This document shows positions 34,901-47,300 of a DNA stretch of 64,000 bases, piece by piece. The position numbers and the translations under genes were made by a program. The stretch is from positions 1,380,319 to 1,444,318 of the forward strand of contig VZTI01002336.1 of assembly GCA_013397865.1 (NCBI GenBank), written 5' to 3'. The stretch comes from Struthidea cinerea (lineage: Eukaryota > Chordata > Aves > Passeriformes > Corcoracidae). Numbering within the stretch: position 1 is the first letter of the stretch; each line of letters opens with the position of its first letter. The notes under the pieces are model-generated. The model was not told where the DNA came from, made no database searches, and saw only the letters and a list, made by a program, of their open reading frames with translations.

Positions 34901-36490
34901 GCCTGGGTCAGTGAAGCTTCTTCACCTCTTCACCCTTAGCAATTGTCCCTAAGTACATCTTTTCCCCAGACCACTTGCTTGGTGAAACTAATGAATTTCT
35001 GATTAAGTGCTCTGTCTTTGTTACATGGTGCTGATTTCTGATGGTTCCTGAGCACTAATGCTCAGCACCTGTTTAAGAGTGATGTGGTCGAGATGCAGCT
35101 GGGGGTTTCCTCCTGGATCTGAAATCCTTGCAAAGCATTGCCTGTTAGTCTGCTGAGAATATCAGGAGACTTTAGGTCAATTTTTAACTCTTCCACACGT
35201 AAGCCTGTTGTTTATTTATGGGCTGGTTCTTTTTTGGGCAAGCGTGGGAACTGAGTTCTTTTTTGCAGGTGCAAAATAAGCACAAATAATGTGTAAACAG
35301 ATGGTTCAACATCCTTTTCCCCATCTTTGTTAAAGTCAGGCATTTTCAGAAAGTCATTCTTCCTAAACAAGTTAGGGAAATGTTTTCTGTCTGTAAAATA
35401 AGCCATATACTCAACACATACACGTAAAGCACTAATAGATTCAAATGGCAAAAAAAAAAAAAAAATCAAGATTCATTGAACTTTTGAAACTCTGTTTCTG
35501 GGAACATTAGGTGAAACCCTTTGCCAGTGAAGATCTACTCCTAATCTGGCATATGGTATTTGTTCTTGACTACAATTTTTTTTCCCCCATTTTTTTTATC
35601 TAGCCATTTATCTAGCATCTGTATTTATTATATATGCATATATATACATATTTATATATTCTTCATTTTTCTGTTTTTATGGGTTTATATTTTTTATATT
35701 TCTATTTTAAAAGTAATAAAAGACACCAAGCTATCTCAATTATGAAATTCAGTGTGATTGAACAACTGGGTCTAGTCTAAACACTTTTATTTCTTACCTC
35801 TTTCAATGTTATTTTTTCCATTCCTTCTGTTCAACTACCATTATCCAGTTACAATTTTTACAACCAGTTATTTGGTCCTCTTTTCACTAAATTCAACAAA
35901 ATCAGGACAAACCTTTCCTTTTGTTTTTCTGTGTTTGTTTGCACTCCAATCCAGCTGTGAGCTGGGGTCAGGGCACCAGCAGCAGTTGGAGTCATGTTGA
36001 GTTAGTGGCATGCTGGGGACAAAGGTATGTTCCCTGTGAAGCACTAGGAATCACCATTTTAGAAAAACTTCCCCCTGAAAGATGGATCCAGCTGCTTTCC
36101 CCCATTTAGAAATCTCATTCCAAGATTTTAATCCCAATATTTTCCGGTTAGATCTGAAATGGACATGACAGTTTCCCGGGATTACAGATTTTTTTCTACA
36201 ATGTTAGAGAGCTTCTCACACTAGTTCCTTTGTGAGCTGAACAGTAGTTTCTATCCCTGACTTTGAGAATCTTTGTAAGATTGGATAACTGAGTCTCTCA
36301 CGGATGCCGAGTATTGCAGTGGGTGTTGAATGAACGGAATCAAACCTTGAGACCAGAGAAGAAGACATTGCATGTTTGAATGGTCATTGTAGATGCGGCA
36401 GGGAGATTTTCTCTGAACCTTTCTGTTCATCACCAAAGTTAGGTTTTCTCAATTTCCTTCTTTTAACATGAATCTGAGTTTTTTGCTTTT
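31976..36490. other. Unique non-coding sequence
   Basis: About 4.5 kb without a recognised gene. The 144-codon plus frame at 32057-32491 has no domain. A 16-base A run sits at 35450-35465 and an AT-rich stretch with TATATGCATATA at about 35631-35665. Confidence 0.4.
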
Positions 36491-36510
36491 GAATATATGT
36501 ACATATATTC
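36491..36510. repeat. Perfect 20-bp palindrome
   Basis: GAATATATGTACATATATTC equals its own reverse complement over all 20 bases. It is an AT-rich cruciform candidate. It is not linked to any mobile-element ends that I can see. Confidence 0.9.
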
Positions 36511-37541
36511 ATTTATTCATTCAGGTTTATATGGAAAATTTCATGCTATAATTCTTCACAATTTCAGGAATGTAAATCACTAATGGTGGTACTGCTCCTG
36601 CTTCTTTTCTTATGTAAATTGCAATTTTAGGGAGTTCTTACTGGATGTTGTGACTTAGTAAGAAAACAATGGATTATTCTAAACTGGAATTTCTGTTAAG
36701 AAACTTTGATTTAGGAAGCCTTTCCATGCCTACTGTTCTGCACTGTGAGAATATTACACACTTTTTGACAAACTGAAAAACTTGTCTTTATGAAAAACAA
36801 CAAAATATCAATAGATCTATTCTGTCACCCTGTTTTTTAAGGATAGGCTTTTGGTTTTGTTGTCAGAGTAAATATATTTCTGCTTGAGTCAAAAATAGTT
36901 GGGGATCCAAGTGTTTGATATTTGTGCTACTTAATGAAAACATTATGTCATGAGAAATTTATTATTGCCTTTGTCCCTCATTTTATTCAGAGGAAGGAAA
37001 AACATTCTCAAGGGATTTTGAAGCTAGGGCAGTGAAGTAGTTCTGCAGTGGCATACAGGTAATTCTGCATTGAAAACAGCTCTAAGTAGGACAATTTTCT
37101 AAATTTAAAAAAAAAATTGCCAATGAATGAATGAATGAGAAAAAGTCTTACATCCTTTCAAAGATAAAGAACATGTCTTTGCAGTCATTTTACGATGAAA
37201 TAACTCTGCTTCTGGCCATGTGTGCCTTTTTGTCCCAGCTGAAAAGCACTCTGTACTTTTCATATTTCTTTTTAATGAGGTTTGCTAGATTTGCTTAAAT
37301 CTCCTGTAAAAAACATTTCCTGATGTGAACACCTGATATGAGCACATTCCTTAGAGAGAAGTGTTTCAGGAGCTCCTCTGCAACTGTGTGTAGAAGGGGC
37401 AGGCTTGTCCTGCTGTGAAAGGAGAGAAGTTTGTCATCAGAGAAGGGGATTTGGAGCTGCTGCAACCCTGCTTGGAAAGCTCAGACAGCCCATAGGTACG
37501 TATGTATGTGTGTGTATGTGTACATTTGTATGTAGGCATAA
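36511..37541. other. Non-coding sequence with short TG/TATG repeat
   Basis: No gene recognised. Four ATGA units at about 37122-37139 and a TATG/TG-rich stretch at about 37499-37535, which directly abuts the following CR1 fragment. Confidence 0.4.
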
Positions 37542-37650
37542 ATCACAGAATCATAGAATATCCTAAGTTGAAAGGGACTCACAAGGATCAAGTCCAATTC
37601 CTGGCCCTGCACAGGACAACCCAAAAATCAGGCTATGTGCTTGAGCATTT
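37542..37650 (-). repeat. CR1 LINE 3'-end fragment (antisense)
   Basis: Starts ATCACAGAATCATAGAATATCC, i.e. reversed terminal octamers, then GAAAGGGACTCACAAGGATC and CTGGCCCTGCACAGGACAAC (described as separate blocks). This matches the antisense 3' end of a common avian CR1 type. It is short and 5'-truncated, as is usual for CR1. Confidence 0.75.
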
Positions 37651-38571
37651 CTTCTGATGGCACTGGTGAAGCTTCACCTGCCTTGAGAGTGATTGAGTAG
37701 CAATGACAGTAGGATCTGTAGCAATCAGAAATAAGGGGAAGAGAAAGGCATTATTTCTTCCTAAAATGGGCAGACTCCAGCTGCCTCTTCTTACTTCTTC
37801 TTTACCATGGAATAAAAACCCCAAAACTTGGATCTGAATGTTTTTGCTTCATTCTTAGCAATTTTATTACATTTTTTATGCCAGCAGCCAGGTTCTGCAC
37901 TTTGTTACAGCTGTGAATACCTGAGGTAACTTTAGATTTTCCCATGCAACTGCTCTGTCAGAACTGGGCTCTTGATGTCTGACATAAACTGTCTACTTCC
38001 TGTCTTGCCTACTACATCAGATATCATCCACATTTCATAGTGAGTCACACTGTAGTTAAACCTGTAAAATACATTTCTGTAATAAACAGAGAGCTAAAGG
38101 AAGGGTATATATAGGAAAAAAATTTAAGTCTTCTTCATGGCCTGCTTGTACTCATTTTGAAGTATACATCACTTACAGACAAAAAAAGGCTTTTTATCAG
38201 TTGAAAACAGGAAAAAAATCTGCAGGTTGATGGAAAAGGAATTGGGGTTCATGTGAATCAGATTAAAGCAGTGTGGACAGTGTGGGACAAGCCTTTAGTG
38301 GATTCCAGCTAGGACCCCTGGGATCTGTGAAGCAAACAATGAGTGATGCTTTGCCTTGACTCTCCACGGGCAGTCTGCAAGCAGCCTGATGGGAGGGTCT
38401 CACTACAGTCTAGTTTTGACTTCAGAAAAGAAAATGCGGCTTTTTTGTGTTTGTAATTCTCATTAAGATGATGGCTGCGTAACATGTGACCTGGCTTTCA
38501 AGAGAATATGTGAATTCTGTTCTATCTGTCAAGGTCTCTGTGTCTGTGTAATCTAAGCACGGAGCCTGTTT
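37651..38571. other. Non-coding sequence
   Basis: Unique sequence with no recognised element. Confidence 0.4.
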
Positions 38572-38772
38572 AGTAATTCTGCTTCTGACATGCTTTGTGG
38601 CTTTGGGAACTTCACTTGGCTTTATCTTCCCCATAAAGAAGCTTATTCATCTGTAAAATGAGGATAATAATATTTCCCTACCTAAAGAGTGTTGGGAGGC
38701 TTATTTTGCTAATGTTTGTGAAGTGTTTTGAGATCCTTATATTGAAAGCTCTATAAAAATGCAAAGTATCAC
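38572..38772 (+). repeat. MIR SINE, relatively complete
   Basis: Follows the MIR consensus order in sense orientation: CTTCTGACATGCTTTGTGG and GGCTTTGGGAACTTCACTT (tRNA-proximal and core), TCATCTGTAAAATGAGGATA at 38647-38666 (core), then TTTGTGAAGTGTTTTGAGA and TCTATAAAAATGCAAAG (LINE2-like tail). MIR is a very old tRNA-derived SINE; copies in birds are sparse and usually shorter and more decayed, so this copy is one of the clearest old repeats in the window. Confidence 0.7.
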
Positions 38773-38929
38773 TTAATCCCCTGGGCCTGCTATTATTTAA
38801 ATATGTTGGTTATTGTTTTGCACTATTTATCTTTTTCCTTTATGTTATTTTTAATACAATACTATTATTGCTGTTTTGCGACAATATAAATGTGACACAG
38901 GAATTAATCTTCCTCTACTGAGTATTATT
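38773..38929. other. AT-rich spacer
   Basis: Short AT-rich stretch with nothing recognised. Confidence 0.4.
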
Positions 38930-39185
38930 TTTAGGTAGCAATACGAGGCTGGCTCACAAGATTTACCTGGCAACTGAACGGTGACATAATTGCAATCAAT
39001 AGCAAAGCAATAGCATCTGATAATGCAATATTAACAAATCTTATCACTGCATCTCTTGTGTCCAGATTAGCTGTACAAGTTCTGGCGGCAAGCTTACGGC
39101 CTTTAATGTAATGGCAAGTTATTAGGGAATATACAAATGTTCTGCACATATAAATGTGATTTGCTAAAAGCCTCAACCAACGCAG
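38930..39185. promoter_or_regulatory. Candidate conserved non-coding element
   Basis: About 250 bases free of simple repeats and of known interspersed repeats, with balanced composition. It has clustered homeodomain/POU-like AT motifs such as TGACATAATTGCAATCAA (39000 region) and TAATGCAATATTAAC. This texture is typical of vertebrate developmental enhancers. No alignment was possible, so conservation itself is inferred, not seen. The 81-codon minus frame crossing it has no domain. Confidence 0.25.
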
Positions 39186-41025
39186 AATAAAAGTTCTTCC
39201 TTTTAAACTCTAATTGGAAGTTAACCTTTAGCTCACAAATCCCAGTAAAGGAAATGGCTTTTCTAATCTTATTTGCTCTTTATGGTTTTACAACATTATG
39301 TTGTTATTTCTGAATTAATTTTTATTTTTTTATATAGTTGACATTAAGAATGCCAACATGACACACAAGATGAGTGATAATTTAAACATTAAGGAATTGT
39401 CCCAAAAGGCAGACCAATGGTTTGCTTAGTCCAATATCCTGTTACTAACAATAGCCATTAATAGATCTGTTCAGAGGGTTATATCACTAATATTTTCTCT
39501 AATTTTTAACATTGAAAAGGAACATTGTGACCATAATAGAGCTGTATGAAGAGCTGTTGCAAAGGTGTGATAGTAGCAACATCTCTGAAAATGCCTAGTC
39601 TTTGCTAGGTGCTGTGAAAAAATAAGGAATTACTTCTATTTTCTGAAATTGTAGTCTACCATTTTAATGGAATAGCCCTGTATTAGTAGTGGGGGGAGAA
39701 CCTGTTTAACAGTGCTGCCTTTTCCGTTATGCTAAATATTTCTCTACATTTCCTCTCAGACTCGAGGGCTGATGACTTACTGCCCTTTATTCTTTCAGCT
39801 TGTTCCAACATTTTCTGTTGACACAACAGTCTTATAGTTCCTCGTCATTGCTAACTGAAAGAATAGGTGTGTTATGTGTGGGCACCTTCTGGAGTAAAAG
39901 GAGTCCAGTGCCAAGAATTCACTTAAATTCTTTCTTTTATATAAATATGTATTTTACTCCTTAATTGCTCCTCAGCTCTTTCATGGTTTGTCCTTAAAAA
40001 CCATATGCATTTAAATTCACTCTTCTGATTTTTTTCCCTTAAGTCATCGTGCTTTTTAAATTATCTCATAATTTTTACACCATGACTTGATTGCCCTTGT
40101 TCAGGTGTCTCTCCAGGGACACCACTGGGAGTGCGTTTCCATTCTCTGAATTAGATTCCATTCTCTGTTGTTTCCTGGGTTCAGAAATCTTCTCTCCATA
40201 GTAGATTTCCTTCTCTTCTCATTTCTTGGTTTCAGGATTACAGGGTTTTGTTCTGTGTTCAGTCCAGTTCTCCTGTTCATTATGTTGATGGATTTCCTCT
40301 GTACTTCAATAGTTGAGTTCCAAAATAATTTAGAAGGACATAAAGACTTAAATCAGAAAACCAGTCAAACTTATATTTAAACCCCATCAACTTAATGCAT
40401 GTCAGTGATTTGCCAAATTAGTCCTAAGTGCAAGCAATAAGCGAGTCCTAAATGGGAACAATAACATTTCTGCGACAGCACTTTCTCGGAGATGGAGGAA
40501 TTGACTTGTGTGGGGTATTGCCTAATGGCCTTTCCTCCTATTCTCCCTGGATCCCCTTATTTTATGTTTCTGTATACTGTGTCTTAGGCACTGGCTGTGA
40601 TTAGTACACCTCTGAGGCAGCTATCCAGTGACAGATCAGATATTAGGCTCTAAGCTGATTTGTTAGCAAGTCTGACATTCAGTAGATTATCAGGAAACAT
40701 CTAATATAGGAAAAGAAAAACGTGTGGATGCTAAAATTTTTTAAAAATATTACAAAAATAATGCAAATCTCAGAAATAAAGTTATAATAATAAATAAATA
40801 TAAAATAAAGGACGCTGTTTAAAGTGAGCTTATGGGTCATCTCCTTCTATGGGACTCTCCTGTATTTTCCTTCTAAGGACCCACAGTCACATTCTTGATA
40901 ATTAATGGATGGATCTCTGTAAATCAAGCACAGAAAACTGGATTCAAAGGACAGGAAAGATGGTACGTCATTTACAGTGAAGGATTTCTGAGACTTTAAC
41001 CTGATAGGTGACCCCCCCATATATT
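39186..41025. other. Unique non-coding sequence
   Basis: AT-rich DNA with no gene recognised; A/T-rich low complexity near 40735-40810. Confidence 0.4.
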
Positions 41026-41105
41026 TTGCCACTGACTGTTTGATTTTAGTCAAATAATTTAATTTCTCTCCAGTTTCTGCATCCATAACATAGAAGATAC
41101 ATATC
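41026..41105 (+). repeat. MIR-like SINE fragment
   Basis: TTGCCACTGACTG, then TAGTCAAATAATTTAATTTC, then TCCAGTTTCTGCATCCAT follows the MIR phrase order (Cys-less analogue of 'GCCACTTACTGGCTG...GGCAAATCATTTAACCTC...CTCAGTTTCCTCATCTG'). It is diverged; assignment rests on phrase order. Confidence 0.4.
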
Positions 41106-43338
41106 ACATCAGAGCTGGATAATTTTCCTTAGCAAACGAGCTGATAAAATCCTCATGTCACCAGGAACTGCAAGACGAGAGAAGGAAGAGCTTGGAGGGA
41201 AAATCACAAGAAGGTGATGACAAGAGTTTGCAGGAGGTTTCACTGCTCTAAGTTTGTACAGCGTGAATATGAATAGGAGTCCCAGCGTAATCCTGAAATT
41301 TCAGTGACAGCCACGCCTGCCAGCCTATCCCTCCCCCAGCCAATGCAGTTCTACCACTCGTGGAACGTCAGAGTCGTTGTGTCACAGCCCCGTGACTGCT
41401 GGAAAGCCACCTGGGGGTCGTGCATCACCATTGGGGTACTCCTTCCATAGGAGACTGTCCTCGGAATTTATTCACTAGTGCTAAAATTTCTCTGAGGTGC
41501 TTAACTACCATTTTTGCAAGGAAAGATAAGGAATATTTCCATCCTTGGGTGGAAGCTCATAGTAATCTATTTTCCAAAATTTGTTCTTCTAAAATTGACC
41601 AAAAAAAAGCCCATTCCTTTTAAACTGAAATCAGTAATACCCAAGGGTTTTTCTTGATTTGCAAGATGAAATTGCGCCTGAAGATTTAAACAACAAGTAT
41701 TATTTATGGACATTTACAGTTAGGGAGACAAAATTTGAGATGATGTCTGTGGCCTGACATCAGAATCAACGACAGTGCAATATTCAATATATATGGATTT
41801 CTTTTTCATCAACTGTGTCAAATAAAATATTGTGAAAAGAAAATCAAAGATCATCACCACATGACAGTATGATGGCAGCACACCTTGAAAAAGGTCAAAT
41901 GAAGGATTCTTTTTAATCAGTTTTATTACCGATCCACTTCTTCTATTGAAAATTACTATGTAGAAAGAATAATTGTATTGCCCAGCACCAAGGAACTGCT
42001 TCTGTACTAAATCTTTTCTGTATAGCTGATTATATTTTTTCACATTATGTTTCTTCCATGGGGCTACATCTTTTTTCTGAGATAATCTCAAGCAAAAAGA
42101 AACAGAATTGAGGAAGTTAGTGTAGTGCTTACACTTACATCACCCTTCTCTCTTACATGGGGTTCTCAGGCCAGACCCAGAGATACCATCAAGAGTTTCC
42201 ACTCTGTGATACTGATTTTGAAAAGTCAGAATTCAGAATCCACTGGAAAAAGCAGATTTGGTAGAGGTTTCACATCGAGTGACTACTGACTCAGCTGCAG
42301 TACCGGGATTCTGCTTTTGAAAGAGATATCATAAATAGGAGATGGTGCAATTGGAAAAACAGCTTGCAGCAGAGCAGAATGCAAACCAGACTCCTCACTC
42401 CTCCCCTTCCACCGGCACTGATCCTGCTGCTGTGGCAGAGTGGCACGTCTCTATATTGAATTAACATTTTGTAGTGAATTCAGCCATGGCTGCTGCTCTG
42501 TGTAGGGAAGATTCTTGTAGCCTTATTGAAGGTCAACACTGGGAAGGCATGAAAAGAGCTTTTGACCGCCTCTCACTTGCTGGCTCACTCCTGTAGAAAA
42601 ATATCCTTTCTATACACATGGTAATAGGGAGTATAGAAGGATCTGGGAAAGAAGTCACCGTCCATAAAAGTACAAGTACAGAGGACAAAAGTAGTTTAAG
42701 AGCAGGGTGCTGTGCTGCACAAGGAGACACTGATGTATAAGGAGAACTTGCTGGAAAATTCACCAGGCCTGAAAAATTAGGTTTTCCTGATATCACGTTA
42801 AGGGTAAAATAAGACATCAGGTACTTTTGTATTAAAAAATCTGAGTCTTTTTTGTTTTAAGAATGCAGGCAGACTCAATGCAATTTAGAAATATCTTTGT
42901 TAAGCCTCCTTTCCATGCTTTTTTGTCACCTTGTGACCAAGAACCTGAAGTTTCAGAAAAATGTTTGGGATTTTGGGAAGTGGCCAGCTACAAATCAAGG
43001 GGTTTCTAGTATATCTGTGAGATTGTGCTCTGTGTTTCAAAGAAGGAAAGAAGAATATTCCTCAACAAGGCAGACTGTCAGTCTGCATGAGGAAGGTAAG
43101 CAGAAGTGTTACATCTGTAAAAGTCTATAAATGGGGTTGTGGTCCAGATTTTCCAGTTTTGGAAGAAATATTTGGAAACATGATTTAGAGAAAGACATTG
43201 TTTTGATATGAAGACTATTTCTTGGTAACATACCTTATTGTTTTGCATTGACTGACCCCACATTCATTATTGGTTCCAAGAAAGCAATTTTCTTATCTGA
43301 CCCTTTGGGATATTTGAATAAATTATAGAGAAAAAGAA
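41106..43338. other. Unique non-coding sequence
   Basis: No gene or young repeat was recognised. The 123-codon minus frame at 42091-41720 is rich in Lys, Phe and Tyr, as expected of AT-rich DNA, and has no motif. Confidence 0.4.
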
Positions 43339-43407
43339 GTTACAGCTAGCTGTAACAGCAAAGTGAGAATGTACTGAATAACTCAGAAGAGATAAAACTG
43401 AGTTATT
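43339..43407. repeat. Pair of perfect inverted repeats
   Basis: An 18-base perfect palindrome, GTTACAGCTAGCTGTAAC (43339-43356), is followed 20 bases later by AATAACTCAG (43377-43386), an 11-base spacer and its exact reverse complement CTGAGTTATT (43398-43407). No terminal repeats or target duplications were seen outside them. Confidence 0.85.
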
Positions 43408-44295
43408 TTTGTTGTAAATTTAATTCTCACAGCAGCACTCCCACTAGCCTAATCATAGTTCAGCATATTGGGAATTCTTTCTCTTAATCACCCATTCTTT
43501 CTCAGACTTTGGCTTTTGGATAACATTTTTGTTATGTTCATACAATGTATAATAGTGTATGACTGTAAATCCTACGCTGAAGTTATATACAAGCTCCTAA
43601 ATCACTCACTGCTTGGAAATGGTTTCCATTTCAGCCATTTATCCAGGGTTGACAGTATATCCCTTTTTTGCCTTTGTTGCAAAGGGTGTGACTTACACAT
43701 GCACTTGGATAGAAAGTAAAAAAAAAAAAACACTTTTATGGAAATCTTTCTGTTACAAGGTCATCACTCTTACATGGAGGGAGGCTACTGTTAGCATCTG
43801 TCTGCCTCATTTGCTGTATCTACTGCTTCTCATAAAGAACTTTGCAGCCAAAGAACATTTTATCACCCAGAGTTAAGCCTGATGCATTGGGACATCTGAA
43901 TCACAATACTGTTGAGTACAGGATGATATTATCCGTCTTTTATGTGTATTTAAGTACCTTGGAACACCCTTCAGCATGGTATCCCTACTTTGCTTACCCT
44001 CATGACAGATACCCTTTCTGTGAGTGCAGCAGCACCCCGGGTAGGTCTGTGTAAGGATGCACTCCTGTAGCTGTGCTTGGGCAGGAGTGTGCAGGGTGGC
44101 CTGAATGCCTTAGCTCCAGGTTAGTTTGGGAATCCCTGCACTTCACAGTCAACATTGTCATGGATCTTCTGTATTCCATCCTCTCTTTGTACTGTTGTTG
44201 CGCCACAGGGATTCAAATACCCATATTTTCTCTTTCTCTGGGTCTTCCCATTTCTCTGTTGTCTTTGTTAATTGAGCTCTGGCTTCACATTTATT
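43408..44295. other. Non-coding sequence
   Basis: Unique DNA; a 12-base A run near 43720-43731. No gene was recognised. Confidence 0.4.
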
Positions 44296-44390
44296 TTGAA
44301 AATGGTGAACTGAAGGCCAGAGAGACAAAATTAATTGCCCAAGGGCACATAGGAATTCTATGGCAAAGTCATGGAGACATTAAAGCACAT
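44296..44390 (-). repeat. MIR SINE fragment (antisense)
   Basis: AAAATGGTGAACTGAAGGCC, AGAGAGACAAAATTAATTGC and CCAAGGGCACATAGGAATTC occur in the order expected for reverse-complement MIR ('GGAAACTGAGGC', 'AGAGAGGTTAAGTAACTTGC', 'CCAAGGTCACACAGC'). It is the second clearest MIR in the window. Confidence 0.65.
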
Positions 44391-47300
44391 TAATTATTGA
44401 AGTAACCTGTTATTTAAATGGGGGTTGTGCACAGAGGCATGTGGGGTGCAGAGCAGTGGAAACTTGAACCAGTTAATCTATCAGCACAAAGCAGTGCATT
44501 ATGTTCTCACCAGCTCATTTTCCAGTTTGACTTCAGTTTGTTGGCATTGTGTGGTGCCCAAGCTGATACACCTTGGTTCCAGAAGGACTCATGAGCTGGG
44601 CTCACAGCCATGTGAAGGCTGTAGCTGCAGCCTTGCTGCCTGATGGGCAGTCACCTCTTGTGCCTTCTAACCACGCTTGGATACAGCTCCTGTTTCAGCG
44701 TGCCATGGACAGAGGAGCTTGGCTCTCTCTCCATCTGCCTTTAGGAAGATGTTCTTTGTGTCCTCTGTTTCTTGGCTGTGAATTTTGGATTTATATGATG
44801 GGAGACGTACATGAGGCTCTGTCTACCTTACCCACTTCAGTCTCTGTGTGGCTGCTTTCTATTAGGACTATCTCCTTCTAAGTACACTAATGCAGAAGTG
44901 CAGGCATATCTCTTTCTGTATTCCTGAATCTGACTGAGAATTCCTCATGGCCTTATTTATAATTGCAAACCTACTGTAATTACAATTATGTATATTAATA
45001 TTATATTTTCCAAGTAACATTAATAGAAGTAAAAGTAATAAGAATATTATCTGTCTTAATGTTAAAACTATGGGATTATCTTTATGTACTGTTCCTTAGA
45101 AACCAGAAGCTATACACAGTCCCCTGACTGCATATAACTCCTGTGGTCTGGCATTTCTTTGGCAACTGCCCACAATTTAACTCCCAATAGCCTAAGAGCA
45201 GTGTCTAGTGGAAAGAAAAGCATCCATTTTGTCATAGCAGTACTAGCAAAGTCAGCTGAGTTAGCCACAGTTTCGAGGGCTCCTGAAAGCAAATTCCTTC
45301 ACATCCAGCTCAGACCCACTCATCCCCTCAGAGCTATTCCCACATCTGCTCAGAGGCCAGTGAACCCAGAGTGAGAGGCACTGTGTCACAGCTCAAACCT
45401 TCGGGATGGTTCTTCCCTGCTGCTGGTCCTCGCTGGGGGCTCTTGTGCAGAACCACGGCCTGGGAGGAGCAGAGCTGGGCTCAGCAGCAGAAAGACCATT
45501 ACCCAACCCTTGCTGGTGGAGAGCAGCAAATCCCTTGTCTCATCAGGGAAACCCGCGCTTCACAAGCAAATGAGGAGTCTTCAGGTCAGCCCTCACAGTT
45601 GCTTTTGTTCTCACTACCTGCTACATACAACAGGTGCTTGCTAATCATGCAAATTAATACAAATGCCATGAAACAAAGGTTCTTTTGCTGAACCTCAACC
45701 AAACATGCATTTCCATAAAAGACATTGTATCCTTAATTTCTGTTGCAGTCCCACCATTTGTTATGTCTGCATTTCGTTATAAAAATAGGCAAATACAGCA
45801 TTTTGCTTTCTTAGCTTTCCCTTACTAAAAAGCCCACACTGTGCTTATCTCCTCAGACATTGTCTTGGCACTTGTTTTGTGACTGGCTGTTGTTCGAGGT
45901 GAAGAACAAACTGACTGCCTCTCAGAGCACCATCATTTAATCTTTCTCAGACAGCTTCTGCAGTCCCTTAATTTGATGGCTCTACCTACAGGCTCTGCTA
46001 AAATTATCATGGAACAGGAATCAAAAGGAGGTGCATCTGACACAGCCACACAATTAAAAAAAATAAGATAAACCCTAAATATTGTTTTCCCAAAAGTAAT
46101 CCACAGCAGTGCATACAAGCTGCTTTTACCTTGCTTGTGTTGTAACATGGTATGATGGATAGTTCTATAGAGTTATATGCTGGGAAAACAGAAAAAGTTA
46201 TTTATTGTGTAGAAGAAGAGGCATGGAAATAAATGAAGGGAATCAGAGTCTGCAATGAAATCAGCATCCAGATAAGGGTTGAGGTTCCTCAGTTTTACAC
46301 AGGATTATGATTCCTAAAAGGTGACTTAACTTATATTCAGAGCCAGTTTTATAATCACTAGAAATATTGAAGCCATTAAATGGAGATGATTGGTTAGGCA
46401 ACATACAGATCTAGACAAGGGGTTAATTTCCTTCTGAAGCATGACAGAATCGTGCCATTATTCCTAATTTACATCACTTTTAAAGAGAGAGACAGTTTAT
46501 GATATCCAGGTCACTGGATTTGGTTTGAATGCATCTCCAGCTGGTAGATGATTGTGAGGGGACCTCTTAAAAAGAGATATTTGGTTAAATATCATCCTCA
46601 CTAGCCCCTGTAAAATGCAAATCCTGCACTGCTCCTGCAACCAGCAGTCAGACTATCCTTTCCTACTTCTTGTCAGCTAGCAATAAAACACCAGATGGTG
46701 TCCTTCCAGAAATAAATTCATTATAGTTTCATTTTGGGTTTTCTTAAAGAATTTAGAGACAGAACTTCAGCTAATGCAAATCAACACGGTGCCGCTGAAG
46801 TCAAAGCTGTGACATTTTAAACCATCTAAGTATCATAAGCTAATATTTTTAACTTTTTGGAAGGAATACCAATATCCCTTCTCCCCACACTTCACAAGTT
46901 TCATTGCACAGTTTGTGCTGTCCACTTTAGCCAGGATTCATGGCTGGTGTTCCTTGTTATACAGCAATTCACAGGTCATGTCTTTTTGTGTATTGGATCA
47001 GACTAAGTCACTGTTAAGGCTCCTGTAACCATTATCATTTAATGTCCTTGTTTATCACCATCTGAGACACTAGGATACCCATTAGCTTCCTCTGGTGACA
47101 CACACGACTATTCACAAAAGAATATTTTAGGTGCCACTGGCATCTGAATAACCTTATGATGCTTATGGTTCTATGCGTGCTTAGTTTTCCCTAATTTCAA
47201 ACATCAAATGAGGACAGAAGTCTTCAATTCTATCCTTAACCTAGACAGATAAATAATTCTAATAGTAAAGCATCTTAGAAGAAGCCTTGAGCATTCCTTA

